The position numbers and the translations under genes were made by a program. From Pteria penguin (lineage: Eukaryota; Mollusca; Bivalvia; Pterioida; Pteriidae): 64,000 bases of DNA. The stretch is from positions 21,564,155 to 21,628,154 of the forward strand of contig CM068582.1 in the NCBI GenBank assembly GCA_035048485.1, written 5' to 3'. The notes under the pieces were generated by a model. That model saw only the letters and a list, made by a program, of their open reading frames with translations. It made no database searches and had not been told where the DNA came from. Positions 44,451 to 59,053 of this stretch are shown piece by piece. The stretch's first letter is position 1; each line of letters begins with the position of its first letter.

Positions 44451-45254
44451 CGGCCAGACAACACTAAAACACTCCTAACACAGTGAAACAAAAGAGGTTT
44501 GACTCCTATAGGATGTATTTGTGTTTGTATCCTTGCTTCAGATTGCAGTTTCACCATCTATCAATTTCCCTGCCTTACCCAAGTGAAGACATTTTCAATA
44601 AACTACATAGTATTTCATTCATATTCTTATAGAATCACTAAATTGTAAAGAGGAAGAAGATAGTTTGAACATGGTCAATCTGTCTGCCTATATTGAGACA
44701 CTTAAGACCATTTAGCTTAAAAATGTTCTTATCTCCAATAGCATTTCAGAGGTGTTGCTTTTTGAATATGTCAGTCATTTTCAGTGATTTGGAAAATTTC
44801 ATCAGTCAGGACACTACAATATACAGAAACAATTCGAATTTTGTCTATCAGAATGAAATGTTGTCAGTTAAAACGTTCAGAATGACACATTTCAACACCT
44901 TTGCAAAAATCATCTGGTGAAACATTTTTCTTCAAAACAGTAAATGGAACACCTTCTCCACATAGGATATATAGAAAAACATTTGAAAGATAAAAAAAAA
45001 CTGATTATGCAATTGGAAAAATGTACTTTTCTCTGGAAATATTTAGTTAGAAAGAACGATAACTCTTGCTCTAAACAAGAGAATCGGTATAACCAATAGA
45101 TGCTCCCAAAATGAAGGCTAATTGTAAAAGGGATATTTTTTTTTCAAATATGTCTGTATATATAAATAATAATACAGTTTTGTAAAGACTATTTAATCAA
45201 GAAAAACAAAATATGGTTAAACTTATAGATTCTAACTTAGGGAAAGTAATATTT

Positions 45255-45538
45255 CACACTGCACTTCTCCTCATAGAGATCTATCTACCAATAAAGTTTC
45301 ATATTGATATCTCTTACAGTTTTTGTGTTATGCTCCGGACAAAATTTAAGTATGAAAAATTACAAAAGGCAATAACTCCTAAATTACGCAAGACAGAGTT
45401 ACGGTTCTTGCACACTGTATTTTTCCTCATTGAGATCCATCTACCTATGAAGTTTCTTGTTGATACCTCTCTTAGTTTTTGTGTTACACTCTGGACAAAA
45501 TTCGGACAATATGCTCTCCCTTTGTGGAGCATAAAAAG
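45255..45538 (+). mobile_element. Tandem-core repeat fragment with terminal hairpin, copy 2
   Basis: Counterpart of 3767-4047; one stem base is changed (GTGGAGC for GGGGAGC), weakening the terminal hairpin. Confidence 0.55.
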
Positions 45539-46418
45539 ATACCTGAAGATTTATTAAGAATACTACTATGGTACAATAATCTGCCCAGTTAAAAATAAAT
45601 GTGCTTATTTAAAAATCCAGTTTGAAAAAGGCATAATATATGTAAATGATTGATGAAATGGGATGGAACATTTTTTCATTTTTTAGGAGTTTAGAGATAA
45701 ATTCCAGTGAATCACAAATCTGAAAGAATATGAAGATGCAAGTCAGAATGTAGAATAATGATTTAGAAAAAAAAATTACAAACATTATAAAACAAAATGA
45801 CTCATTGATACCTTATATCAAATATAAGTAATACATTTAAGAGTGAAGGAAGGAAAAAAAATTACAATATACTTTGTTCTGATTCACGATATCTAAATTT
45901 ATTAAATAAACAGAAAAATATCCTTCATTAGATAATAATTAAATATAGAAGATAGTGAATGACCTAGAATCCACAGTTTCATATCTTATTTAATAAAATC
46001 AGTACATAAATAGCAATAATACAGAATCTATCTCTTTTGCTTCCAGAATTCATACTTTACAGACGGAAAACTAACACTAACATTTATCTGAATTTTGATG
46101 AGAAAAAATATTTGCCTACATATCTGATCTATCTGTTGAAATCATCAATTCTAAAACTGAATGGTCGTAAGAGTACAAATAAATTTCGTTCTATTGGCAG
46201 CTTCCAAAGATTCATAATAAAAACATATTCAATTAGAAAACACACAGTAATTTGAGAACTGTGAGTTAGAAAATTCTATGTTACTTTGGACAACCTATCA
46301 CACTCATTCATGACTACACTATACTATCAAAAATATCTACTTATTTACAGTAATAAAACAACTACATAAAGTTTACCATGCATAGACTATCCCAAGTTAC
46401 TGCCCTTGATTGTCATAC

Positions 46419-46527
46419 TACAGAGTTTGATTCAATTCTTGCTCCAGACTGTACTTTCCACTCTGAATGCATATATGTAATAAAGTCATGATTTTCATAA
46501 TGCCTTGTTTTCACAAATCGACAAATT
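46419..46527 (-). pseudogene. VKTRHYENHD exon, copy 2
   Basis: Same length, acceptor and donor as 4934-5042, with one residue change near the end (A to V) and one near the start. Confidence 0.55.
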
Positions 46528-47033
46528 CTGAAAGAGAAGAGAATAATTCAAAAGAGGCATTCATACATTAATAATGACAGAAATTTATGTGTTTATGTGT
46601 TACAAGATCTTTGAATCATTAATGCACAGTTATCAGCTTCACACCTTGCATTGATGATATCTTTAATATGCTAGGGAATGTAATACATGTATATTACAAA
46701 CATCCTTAATGCAAATTCAAGCTTACACTAAAGCATAATGAAATCCAAGGTGAATTTTCTGGAGTTTAAAATACTTAATCATAAGGCAACATCCAAACAG
46801 ACAACTATTATGAATCCTTGGCCCTTTTAGTGACTGTACTGTATAAACACACACACCAAAGACAATAGCTCATTTTTACATTGAGTGCTGTATGTGTACA
46901 GTGTGCAAAATTAACTGAGGACAGAATCTAGAAACACTTATGTCAGTCTAAATCTGCTGCTGACTCTAATATTAAGCTGTTTAAGGAATGAATACTATTC
47001 ACTGGAAGAAGTGACAGAGAGACATACTTTTAC

Positions 47034-47093
47034 CAATATATATGAGCCTCCTGTTGGGAGGTCAGTATCTCTATGAGCCTTAAAACCTCCAGG
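47034..47093 (-). pseudogene. LEVLRLIEIL exon, copy 2
   Basis: Identical in frame and borders to 5549-5608. Confidence 0.55.
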
Positions 47094-47198
47094 CTGACAA
47101 AAAGGAATTGTCTATTATAAATTGGATTCAATATTATTGTTGTACAAGCTGGGTATTTAATATCTATTTAGTGTGACAAAGAATGATATGTAACTTAC

Positions 47199-47258
47199 CT
47201 GTGTTAAACTGTCTGCCCATCATACTTGTAGTGAAATCTACCAGGTTGATATATACAC
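47199..47258 (-). pseudogene. CIYQPGRF exon, copy 2 (same stop)
   Basis: Same 60 nt, donor CAG|GTAAGT and in-frame TAA as 5714-5773. Confidence 0.5.
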
Positions 47259-49629
47259 CTAGAAACATCAAAATAAGAACTGTTGAGAGTTGCATTAAAC
47301 ATAAACTTTGCTCATCCTATAAATATAACTAAGAACAGTATTTTCATGTTTTGTGTACTTTGATGAATTTACAGAAAATATTTGTTATTAAGTTTCGTTT
47401 TCTTTTTATTCAAGTATTGCAAACCGTGTTTTATTTGCGAGCGTTTTATTTTTGCAAGATTTGCGAGGAGGATCGTCTTGCAAAAATATGTCCAAGATTG
47501 ACTATCATGGTCTAAAATATTCAACACAAGTTAAAATAATTTTTTTTATTTTACACTGATTTCAGCCAAACTTCTAAAACCTACTTGATTTTCTCAACTC
47601 AATGTCCCTATCTAAATGTTGACAGTTGCCTTTATCTATATCTCACCCTTGACTAATTTCACTTCTACCGTGATTGGAGTGCTTATCTAACGTCCTGCTG
47701 TTATACAAATTTAGCATTGAAAAAAAAAGAAATTATGACTGGATAAATTTATAGAATGCACAAGTTTCAAATATAAAAATTTTCTATAACTATAAAATAG
47801 AACAAGACTGAAAGTTAAAAAGTAATCTACAAAAATATGCAATGAGTGCTGTTAGCACTAAGTAAGGCTATGTTATCAATGATCGATTTCTGATAGAAGA
47901 GTGACGCTACTTAGAGTTTGGTTCCAATTAAAAACCCTCAATATTTCATAAACAATGCAAGATGTGAAGTTGACAATTCACTTTTATTTACTATCATTCA
48001 AATAACAGTAATCTTCATATCTGGTTTGAGCGTGCACTGACTCTTAAAAAGCAATCATCAATGAGAGCTAAATGAAATTCGACTACACCCCAAGTGGTCA
48101 ATTCTTAATTGGATAGGTAATTAACATAACATAGATAGGTGACCAGGTAAACGAGTCATTTAATTGTTAAACAAACAATCGTGCAGAAAGGAGATAAACA
48201 GTGTGGCTTTATGTATTAATTAAATCGTGGTCATATGCTACAACTACGTCCGGAGAGCAAGATTTTGTCCAGATTATCGGAGCAAACTTAATGTACTTTT
48301 GGAATTCTGAACCCGTATTTCCTTGTCTGGATCCGTAACACAGATTTCCAGATTATCAGATGAAAATATCATTTGGGAAATCCATTCCCGCACTTTCTTG
48401 TCCGGAAGGTAGATTTTCTGGAAAAGCCCCGATTAACAGAGCATCACTGTACAATAAAAATGTTTTAAATGTTTTAAATTAAATTGTCACAAATAAAAGA
48501 CGGTTTACAGTACTACTCTTTGACGATACTTAATAAATACAGTCTTTCTCACTGACTGAAGAAAATGCATCTGGACTGGCATTTCATGTCTGATTTCAAG
48601 ACTGAATGTTATATGCAAGTTTTCTGTGTGACTTGCATGCTCAATCATGTTTTCAATAGTTTACACACCAATTTCCTATTGTAGTGTTTGAACACTGGTG
48701 GTCAGTTGATCAATATTCCTCTGAATGTTTTGTCATGATATTGTATATAACATCACTGGACAGGATTTACCTGAATTCTAACAAATAATGTTTTCTTGCT
48801 AGGGAAAATATGGAAACTGAAAATGACAGATTCATGTGGCAAAACTTATGTTTCAATAAAAGTTTTGACATCATTTTGCAGGAATAGCAATGCTTTTGTC
48901 ACTCAAAACATCAGTCCTGCCATTAATATTTAATTCTCTATGATCAATGACTACAATTTTAATATTCCCTGTTTAGAGAGATATTTCAAACAAACAATAC
49001 AGGAATTACAATCAAATAAAACAAAAATATGAGAAACCACTGAAAAAAATTGATAAATTTGCTAGGTAGAAATAAATTCCATGTAAATGAGTAGTATTTT
49101 CATTTTTGTTTCTTGGGCTGAGAAAAAGTTTTTGGACCTGTGTGGCACTTAACCACACAGTTCTAAATGACCTCTGGAGGCGAAAAGTTTTTTGCATAGA
49201 CAATAAATATCAGATATGCATGTTTAATAAAGAGTATGCACATCAGACTGTCTCTCATTCACCTTAGTTCCCTGCTGTACATTGCCTCTAAGAATTGTGT
49301 TTATGTACTGTCAAAGTTTTATTGCTTCTATACTACAGAATTTATATCTCACCAGTAACCATTCCCATCTCTTATAGCTGAATTATCAAAGAAGGATAAC
49401 CATAATCAAAGAAAGATAACTCTTATAGATGCAATATAAACTTGTGAAAATGTAATATTGGCAAATGGATGATGTTTAATTGACAAGCAATGAACCACAC
49501 AAATAAAAAACTGAAACCTTTTATTAGATGCCACCTGTCTTAAAAGACCATTTCTGGTTGGGAGTAAAACTGGACTCATAGATTTTGACTGTATTGGTGG
49601 TGAAAGTTGTCAACATGAATTAAATAATG

Positions 49630-49868
49630 CAAAGAACAATTAACTCAGTATTCACAATATTTCGGTCTCCTGACCTTCTTCTAGTGAATTTTATTGGTAT
49701 TGGTGGCTTAAACTATGTAATATCCATCATATTTCATAACCGATAACCAATATATCGGTTATGAAATATGATGGATATTACATAGCATAAGCCACCAATA
49801 CCAATAAAATTCACTAAAAGAAGGTCAGGAGGCCGAAATATTGTGAATACTGCGTTAATTGTTCTTTG
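49630..49868. repeat. Palindrome A, copy 2 (nearly complete)
   Basis: Arms of about 115-120 bp meet around ATATATCGGTTATGAAATAT. The centre contains CATATTTCATAACCGATA facing its own reverse complement. Copy 1 has lost about 30 bp of the centre. Confidence 0.92.
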
Positions 49869-50073
49869 TTTTATGACATTTCCCTTTGGAGGACTATTAA
49901 GATGTTTAACAAAATAATAGACAACCTGTACCGTATATAAATAACAACAAAACATTTTGCGTAAACTCCATGATGCTGAACAAATTCAGACAGAATCTTT
50001 TTCCTAAATTTTTACTGAAATAATTGTACAGTTATGACCAATTAAAAACTGTAATCTGATTAGAACCATATCA

Positions 50074-50215
50074 CAAAGAACAATTAACTCAGTATTCACA
50101 ATATTTCGGTCTCCTGACCTTCTTGTAGTGAATTTTATTGACCAATACCAATAAAATTCACTAGAAGAAGGTCAGGAGACCGAAATATTGTGAATACTGA
50201 GTTAATCATTCTTTG
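50074..50215. repeat. Palindrome B, copy 2
   Basis: Counterpart of 8569-8710. Here the left arm retains ATATTTCGG, where copy 1 has ATAATTTGG, so the arms match better. Confidence 0.9.
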
Positions 50216-50261
50216 TTTTTTGACACTTCCCTTCGGAGGACTATTAAGATGTTTGATAAAG

Positions 50262-50762
50262 ATAAAACCATATCTTTGTTCCGCTTCTCTATTTTGTCCC
50301 GTTGTGGATAAAGATCTGGCGAAACTCCATAAGGGGTCATGTTCTGGTGAACTCTGATGACGTTTCAGTCACCGAAACCATTATTTCCCATAGCCAATCA
50401 ATGACTCGGATAGGCACGTGATATGACACAATATGTAACAAACACTGTTCAGAACAAAGTTGGTCACACAGGCTGTGGATGTTAATTTCATTCCTTAATT
50501 TCAGTCACCGAAACCATTATTTCCCATAGCCAATCAATGACTCGGATAGGCATGTGATATTGACGCAATTTTCAACAAACACTGTTCAAAGTTGGTCACA
50601 CAGGCTGTGGATGTTGATTTCATTCCTAGGAATTTGTAGCCGATCCAATGATTGGCTGAAAATCAGAGTTCACCAGAACATGACCCCTTACAGAGTTTCG
50701 CCAGATCTTTATCCACAATGGGAACAAATAGAAAAGCGAAACAAAGATATGGTTTTAATCAG
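50262..50762. repeat. Inverted repeat enclosing a tandem duplication, copy 2
   Basis: Counterpart of 8757-9257, with the same arms and internal 136-bp duplication. Confidence 0.88.
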
Positions 50763-51193
50763 ATTGTTAAAAACTAAAGATGAAAATTCAAATCTCCAAA
50801 TGAAAAACCTCCTGATCTATTACGATATTAAGTTCACAGATATGTTTTCCTATATAGATGAAAGTTAATAAAATAGTCTAATACTATGCAAATGACAGAC
50901 TTATTGTTCTTAAAACTCTATGTATTATACTTTCTTATATGGTGGGCTACCAGAGTCTGCTACATTTTTTAAAGACAAATGTATGAGCTTCAATAACAGC
51001 CAATATGTGTAAACTAAAATATTCAACATCATAAGAAAATTGATACGAGTTTGTTGTTTTATTATGGTTATATTTCAAGTTTTCAGTCATATAATTAATG
51101 TTTTGGAAGCAGGAAATTATTGAATTTCTGAACTACATGTAACACAAGCTAGCACTTGACCAAGGTCTCTGAAAAAAGAAACTGAGAGTGTAC

Positions 51194-51312
51194 CTTTGTT
51201 TACTATGAAACTGCCTCAAATGCATGCTTTACAAGTCATTCCCTCCTATAGGATTTCTTGGCCAGCTTGCTGGAATTTTTCATGACCTTTCATTGTCGTT
51301 TGGACACTCAGT
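51194..51312 (-). pseudogene. Exon-like segment with stops, copy 2
   Basis: Same 119 nt, splice borders and stops as 9689-9807. Confidence 0.35.
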
Positions 51313-51588
51313 CTGCAATATATTAGAGATTATAACACAGGTACATTTCAACAAGTTTGAATGCAACAGCATTAAATGTATTGGACTTATGGTACGGAAA
51401 CCAATTTTTGATACTCCACTCCTACCTTGACCTTTTGACCCCAGAAACAAAAGGGCACATTTTCCACTCATGGTAATTCAGATTAAAGGAGGTATGCACA
51501 GTTAAACAAGACTCTACTACAAATCAATTAATTTGCCCTTATTAAATTAGAATTTTCCTGAACATTAAGTTGCTATTACTTTAAAAAC

Positions 51589-51590
<2 letters not shown>

Positions 51591-51640
<50 letters not shown>

Positions 51641-51661
51641 TATATATATATATATATATAA
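51591..51661. repeat. Compound microsatellite (TA)n(TAA)n(TA)n, copy 2
   Basis: Longer version of 10083-10143. Confidence 0.95.
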
Positions 51662-53018
51662 AATGATTCGACACACTTCTTATAGAAGTATGCGGAATAA
51701 TTATTTCTTCAGTATAACTATAATAAAGACTATACATTCTTTGTACTGGCGAGAGTCAGGATCATTTCAAAATGCGTCTCATAATTGATTAATCCCCTTT
51801 TATTACATATTTTTAAATAGTACATATTTTTTATTCTTTTATTTTATAAAAGATGTTGCAATCTAATGATGGCTATCTTTGAAATTAGTTTCGGATGCCT
51901 TTCAGAGTTTGAAAAACATGGCTAGAGCAAAATAATTGCCATTTCAAATTTCAGGTGTGAATGCTAAGTAAAGGTAGAAGAAATGCGAACAACCAATTAT
52001 TCCAATGGGGTGTACGGCAGTGGCTGATTGTTTAACCATGAAGCCATTTCACCTTGATCGATGATGATCAGATAATTGAATTTCATTGGCACTTGTTATT
52101 TTAAAATATGCTAGTCTCATTTGTAAAAACATCTTCATTTCAGTACACACTGTCAATTGATCAACACAAGGAGGTTAAACTGTAATGTTAATCTCTTTAA
52201 TAAGTCCATTTCAGTGGTCAATTAAGGGTTCCCATGTCTAATAGTCATGTTCTGGTCATTGTCATCAGACATTTACAGCTATACCGCTGCGGAAATATGA
52301 ATTCTTACGTCTGGAAAAAAGATTCTTCTTTTAGACCTCATATATAATACGCACCTGGAAAATCAAAGTCAGATTTTATGAAAACAAGAGCAACGCCTAG
52401 CGTGGCATAATACAATTGTCGCTTAGCTTAATGGGGGTAAATTTGAATGAATGCCCAAGTTACAATCCAATACCTTGAGACACTGCATGAAGAAATCTGG
52501 AAAACTGTAAAATCCTTGAAAATTTCTAAGTTAAAGGTGCATAACTCTAGCAAATCCAAAGAAATCATACCCAAATGCAAACTGGCACTCATCCCCATGA
52601 TATAAAGTAATATACAAAGTTTTAATCGAATACCTATAAAGACTACAGAAAAAAGTCTGGAAAAATGTAAAAAAGTTCAAGGGCCTTAACTCTGGTGGAA
52701 ACAAAGCAATCATACCCAAATGCGAAATGGTACTGACCATTGTTGATATAAAGTTATATACCAAGTTTTAATTCAAAACCTTAAAAGACTGCAGGAAAAA
52801 GTCCGGAAAACTGTAAAATGCTTGAAATTTCTAAGTTCAAGGGCCGTTACTCTGGCAAAAACAAAGCAATCATACCCAAATGAGAAAAGGTACTGATCCT
52901 TTTTGGTATAAAGTTATATGCCAAGTTTCAATCCAACATCTTGGAAGACTACAGAAAAAAGTCCGGAAAACATGACCCTGGACAGACGAACAACGCTATA
53001 ACGTATCCCGGCTTATAC

Positions 53019-55044
53019 TATGGAGGGTTTTCGTTGTCAAAAATCCAGACATGTAGAGATGCAAATTTACGTTGAGGATGTATTGTTTACACATGTTCTT
53101 TGTACAAATGTATTATCTACACTTGTACTTATTGCAGTTGTATGTTTTACATATGCACTTTCATGAGCAATTTTAACTGTGCAAAACCACTCCGGTGAAA
53201 CGTTAAGTTTGACATGTATTTATGCATATTTGAATGTATATTTTACTATAACACAAGTGTAGTTTGCAGTTCTACATGTAGATACTTCCATTTAACGCTT
53301 TGCAGAATATACACGTTACAATTCTACATCTGTAAATTAAGTGTACATGTTTGAAGCATTGCACTGACCATATTTGGAATATCGCAGGAAACACGCGACA
53401 TGACCCGATTAGTGAATTCATGAAGTCTCCCTACTTTCAGTTTTAACAACAACACCATAAATTTAATTTTTCAAGGGTAAATTCCTTCCATGCTAGTCAT
53501 ACTTACACCCATAAACATTCGAGTTAACACATACCCTACCGAGGACTTATACAGCTTTTGACACCAGTACATTAGGAACCATCTGTTTGATATTCGTGGA
53601 GGAGGGGGGGGGGAAGTTGGGTTTTCTTGAAACAATTCTTATCCTGATTTTGATTTAAAAAACTTGCCCACTCAATCTGAACCTATACTTTTGAATTAAT
53701 CATATTAAAACTCTTTTTTCTCTGGCGAGCAATCTTGAACAAACCTGATATTTATTATTTGGGTACTGTAATGTATGTACTGGATATCAATCTCCAAAGA
53801 AGAGTTACGAACCTTGCACTCTCTTTAAAGTGTGGATTGTAAAGGAATGACAACTGCTTTGGAGACTGAATGGATATATGCCAAGAACATTTCATGAAAG
53901 GCGGACAGGGGGTGCCGCCCTCACACCCTGCAGTAACCTCCTATCCCATTCCCTCCCCCTTCCCACTCTGTATCTCCCCCTCCCTCTCACCCTGTACATC
54001 CCCCCACCCCTTTTATTCACTATGTAAAATAGACTGTCCCAAACCCTGTAGCGCCGTCTGATATTTTTCATAATGAACTGTTTTAGGCATATACTGTACT
54101 TAAAACATTGTCCTCTGATATTACTACGTCACTGTCCAATTTTTAAATATAATTTTCAGACAGCTCCGGTCAGCTGTGAATGATAAATACATACTAGATT
54201 ATATAGTGGTGAATAATGCAGAATTTTGACAAAACATTACGTTGTTTCGTTTCAAATTTGTAATACTATACGATATTTTATTAGTGAAAAATTCTTGCTC
54301 TGGCCATACTTAAAAAGATCCTATGTCCTAAGTTGAGAGGAAAATTGTGACTGGGATGAAAAATCCAGACCAGTGGCAGATTTAGCTGGAGGCCTGGCCC
54401 CTTTTGGCCACATATTGACTAGTAAAAATCCAGCTTTTGCACGAAAAATGGCTGAGAAGTTTGGCTAATACACATGTGCCCCCCCCCATTTTTTGGAAAT
54501 CCTGCATCTGCCTCTGCAGACCCTCCCTTTATTATCAAATTGACGGTGCCTTATTCATTTGCCCCCATTCAAAATTCTGCTATATGTATATATACACAAT
54601 AATATTAATTCTCTCGGCATTCATTTTCCAAAAGCGAAAGTAGGGAAACTTCATTACACGTTGTTAAATACTCGCTAATTGGGTCATGCCGCGTGTTTCC
54701 GGCAATTTTCCAAATATGGGCAATGCAATGCTTCAAACATGTACACTTTACAAATGTAGAAGTGTAACGTGTATATTCCGCAAAGCGTTAAGTGGAAGTA
54801 TCTAGAACTGCAAACTATGCTTGTGTTGTATATGTAGTAAAATGTACATTCAAATATGCATGAATACAAACTTAATGTTTCACCCGAGTGGTTTTGTACA
54901 GTTAAAATTGCCCATGAAAGTGCACATATTAAACACACAACTGCGATAAGTACAAGTGTAAGTAATACATTTGTACAAAGTACATGTGTAAAGGATACAT
55001 CTTTAATGTAAATTTACAATTCTACATGTCTAATACCCTCCATA
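53019..55044. mobile_element. 2026-bp long-TIR element, copy 2
   Basis: Same ends, same TTATAC flanks (53013-53018, 55045-55050) and, despite internal indels, the same total length as 11508-13533. Confidence 0.8.
54371..54516. mobile_element. 146-bp MITE, copy 2
   Basis: Counterpart of 12858-13005, flanked by CAGAC (54366-54370, 54517-54521). Confidence 0.85.
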
Positions 55045-55323
55045 TTATACTGGCGTATAAAAAGTGTGTATTATACACAAGTGAATACGGTAAACAATAT
55101 TTAGAGTTAGAATGAGAATATTTCCACCTATTTCTTGACAGTTCCAGCTGTGAATATTTGAATCTATATCAGCCAACAAGTACAATGGTTATGGATGGTT
55201 ATAGATCTCAAGGACACTAAAGCTATTCAAGCTTTATTTCTAAGCTAACTAAATGTACACCTGACATGACCTCAGGTTCCTTGCCATTTCTACTCAACCT
55301 TCTGATGAAGAGTGGAATTAGAT

Positions 55324-55640
55324 AGCCACACAGCTACTCCATATTTATCATCTCATTCTGATAACCACATGGTAACTCCATATTTATCATCTCATTCTGA
55401 TAACCACATGGTTACTCCATATTTATCATCTCATTCTGATTACCACATGGTTTCACCATACTTCTCATCTCATTCTGATAACCACATGGTTACTCCATAT
55501 TTATCATCTCATTCTGATTACCACATGGTTTCACCATACTTCTCATCTCATTCTGATAACCACATGGTTACTCCATATTTATCATCTCATTCTGATAACC
55601 ACATGGTGACTTCGTATTTATTATCTCATTCTGGCTTATC
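55324..55640 (+). repeat. 39-bp minisatellite with open frame, copy 2
   Basis: Same unit number and same 121-codon frame (55312-55677) as copy 1, but the order of N-type and Y-type units differs at unit 2, suggesting exchange or conversion between units. Confidence 0.9.
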
Positions 55641-56397
55641 ATCTCAATCCCTTCCAATTCGTGATTTCAAAATTTGACTGTACATGAATAAAATGAAACT
55701 TATATATGCGCATTATCAACTTCACAAACTTAAGTTGCTTTTTAGTTCATTCTATCACATAAAAAATTGCAAGCATTTTCTTACTTTTTTACCATCATAA
55801 GTTCTATTCTCTATTGTTATTGATGAATTCTTTATTTCAGTAATACAAGCAGTAGTTCTTGCTTCCAACTGGAAGAAAAAATGTTTGCATTCAAACACAT
55901 TTCAAAGAAATGAAACGAGGGTTTGTGGATTTATCATTTAACATCACACATTAGGAAGTTGATTGTTTTTCTCCCATTGATTAATTTGCCCCTTTAATTT
56001 ATCATCTTCCCTTGAGTTATGATGGAACATGAACAAAAATTAGGTCGCTTGACAATAACGTATGTCATGTTTGCTTATAACATCATAATAAAATAAAGCG
56101 TAATATAGGTCGTGTAGCTTAATAATACTTTACAGATGTTTCTCATTTACTCAAACACAAATAACTCAAATTTCAAGTCATACTTTATTTCAAAATCCCT
56201 TTTTTTTAAAGTTTTATTTCGATTAAAATTCAATTTAGACTTGTAAAGGAAATATTAAACTTTAATGACGGGTTTCATAACCGTTTCATTTAACATACAC
56301 AAGAAAATTAGAAATTACTGAGCTTCCATGTAAATAATGTGATGGCATAAGAAGTAACTCCTATATCAAAATCTGTGATTAGGATAAATGGGAATAT

Positions 56398-56465
56398 AAA
56401 TAAAGTTACACTCAAATACCACATTTTGTAATGGTATTTGTTTGGCATTTGGGTGTAACTTTATT
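56398..56465. repeat. Inverted-repeat hairpin, copy 2
   Basis: Counterpart of 14921-14987. Confidence 0.8.
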
Positions 56466-56967
56466 TATTTATCAGAAACGACTTCCCTCGGAGGATAAAT
56501 TACTAAATAAATGGGAAAAAGTTGAAACTTTTGTATCAAATCATGATCTCCTTCGAACCTTTTCCTAGTTTTAAGAAAAGTGTTGCTTAATTTCATTATT
56601 ATACTAATTCAGCCCCACATCCCAAAATAAGGTATGAAAGACCTAGCAATGTTGACTTTCTTTTCTTTAAACAGTAATAATGAAAAACTTTTCCTTCACT
56701 AAAATTAAAACATGAAGTATATTATTTATATTAGAATCAAAATTCACACCTAATGATCTACACACATTGCAGTATGTAATTCATCATCTGATATCTCATG
56801 GTCACTGGATGGCCTGTTCTTACAAACATAACACATCTCCCATTCTGCATGTAGCTTGTTCCTATCATGTAGAACACATATTGTATCTTATTCCTAAACA
56901 ATCCCATAAAAACTACAACTTGAACTCATTTGTGCAATCTTGTATACAGATTATTGTAATATCTTAA

Positions 56968-58289
56968 CCCTAGTCAAGCTGAACCCGGAATATTCCAGGA
57001 ATCAAACACACGCGCTGTGAGCTGACTCTGGAATATTCCAGGTAACAACTACGTCAAATATAGCTTATTTTTAGATCATATTTATAGCCTTCCAATCGTT
57101 GTAAATGTTATAAAAAGACTTTTAATAAATGGAGATGGAATTCCTTTCTAAAAAAATTCCATCACGTCACCTTAAATTTGATTGATTCGTTTATTAAGAT
57201 GTGGGAAAAGGTTAGATAAAAATTTGTATTCTAAGATGGCGGAATTATAAACATAACTCGTTTCTTTCCTCAAAAAAGTCTTTGGAATGATGATTGTGAT
57301 GTGGAAATTGATGTATTTAATGCAGCAGATATCATTGAAGACAATGATTATGAAAAAGTTTTTGATCGGGCAGGTTTCATGAACGATTGACGCGCACATG
57401 ATGGTAGGTGACAAGTGTTGACCAGGGATTTTACAGGTGTTTGTAAACAAGATAAACCGTCAATCTTCTTTGGATTTCCTCAATTTGTTTATCAATGACT
57501 ACAATGGCACATGAAACTTATCAGTATATATATCAGTATCTATGGAAAAAGCCTGCAACTTAGAGCATACCTCGGTTTTTCGAAATTGAATTTGCACAAC
57601 AATGAAGTGGGGAATTAAGGTGTTTATGCGCTAATAATAGTGATGCCGATAGGCCTTATCGGTACTGGACAACATGTTTAGTAAACGTAATTCCATTCTC
57701 TATCGGTGATCACTAGATATTAACTCTGACACTTTGAATTATTTTTCACCTTGCCGATACTACCTTACAGGTAAGACGAGGAAACCCCGATTTTAATTCA
57801 TTTTTCAAACTAGGTCAGTTATATAACAACACTGCATATTGATTTGGAGCAGTATATACCCCAATTAGCATTTGTCATAAGATATGTACTTCATATACTA
57901 ATGAATCTTATCCGAGTTTTACCTGAAAAGTAACTTTTGGCCTATTGGTGTACGACTTTTTAAATTATCATTTCATATTTCGATATTTCCAATCTCATTT
58001 ATTGTATTTTTAAAAATAAATTCATATATTTATTGCTAAATCTAGCTTTTGTCATTTTACCCATATTTACCTGCAGTTTACCTTTACTGTGCATATATTG
58101 TGGTCAAACTTTTACAACATTCATAAACTTCAAACTTTCCTTAAGATTTTGGTATATAATATGTCTATATTATTATGCCAACAACACCGTCATAAAACAG
58201 CATACAAAAACATCCTTCTATTTTCTAAAATACACAGAAAAATATTCAGCTCACAGGATTTTTTTTGTGTATTTTATATAGCATAAGGG
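56968..58289. mobile_element. piggyBac-like element, copy 2 (candidate)
   Basis: TTAA at 56964-56967 and 58290-58293, CCCTAG... and ...AAGGG ends and the CTGTGAGCTGA subterminal inverted motif, as in copy 1. Confidence 0.5.
57235..57390 (+). pseudogene. 52-codon open segment, copy 2
   Basis: Counterpart of 15755-15910, same length and frame, with several residue changes. Confidence 0.35.
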
Positions 58290-58437
58290 TTAATATTTGC
58301 ATACTGCAATTTGTTAACATTTGAGGCAAAACACTGAAGTTCATCATTTGACATTTGATTTCAATAATGACATCTTTCTATTATATCTACTGTCTACTAT
58401 GTTTCTTATAAACAGCCTTATGTTTAGGAAAGTCTAC

Positions 58438-58516
58438 CTTTTGGAGGCTGACACCATCACAGATATGTCTTTCGCTACCACTAGAACTAGGACCAACCTC
58501 AGTAATGGTCATCCTT
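58438..58516 (-). pseudogene. 79-nt exon-like segment, copy 2
   Basis: Open version of 16956-17036, without the AT insertion, reading RMTITEVGPSSSGSERHICD between an AG acceptor and a GTAGAC donor. Confidence 0.38.
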
Positions 58517-58722
58517 CTGGAACCATGATGTTACAAGGAAGGAAACTTTTCTGAAAGTCGAAGAAAACAATGAAATACCTATATGTATTAAATTATTGAA
58601 TTAACTCTATACATATATGTCAGTAAACGATAGAAAAAATGTTTTTTATGCATTCTTTGAATTTCAGGAAACTGCTAGAAATTTGCCTTGAAATCTCATG
58701 CAATCACTTTTGCATATATTTA

Positions 58723-59053
58723 TTAAATTTTGGTAACAAATAACATGAATTTAGAGAGTGAGAAATCTTCATAAACTGTAACCATTTGTTCAACAGTGCA
58801 CACAATGTCATATAACCAATCATCAGTGTAAGCTGATTTATGTTTCTTAGAATGGGGTGTCTTGACTATCCAAATCATTTGTATGGGACGAAATATCTGC
58901 ACCCTGATCAGGCAGAATGCCAAGTGGCAGCAAACCAAAGAATGATAGGACAGGAAGAGTAGGAAGGGTTGCTTCACTACCTTCTGTAGACAGAGGTTGT
59001 AAATAATCACTTTTTTCAGTTTTTACTATATAAACTGGTAAGATGCACATCAA
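58723..59053 (-). pseudogene. Frameshifted coding-like segment, copy 2
   Basis: Counterpart of 17239-17569 with the same frame change. Confidence 0.45.

Larger units (their letters stand above)
52384..55064 (+). mobile_element. Pearl/Helentron-like element, interrupted, copy 2
   Basis: Counterpart of 10867-13553; right end GGCGTATAAAAAG at 55052-55064. Confidence 0.65.
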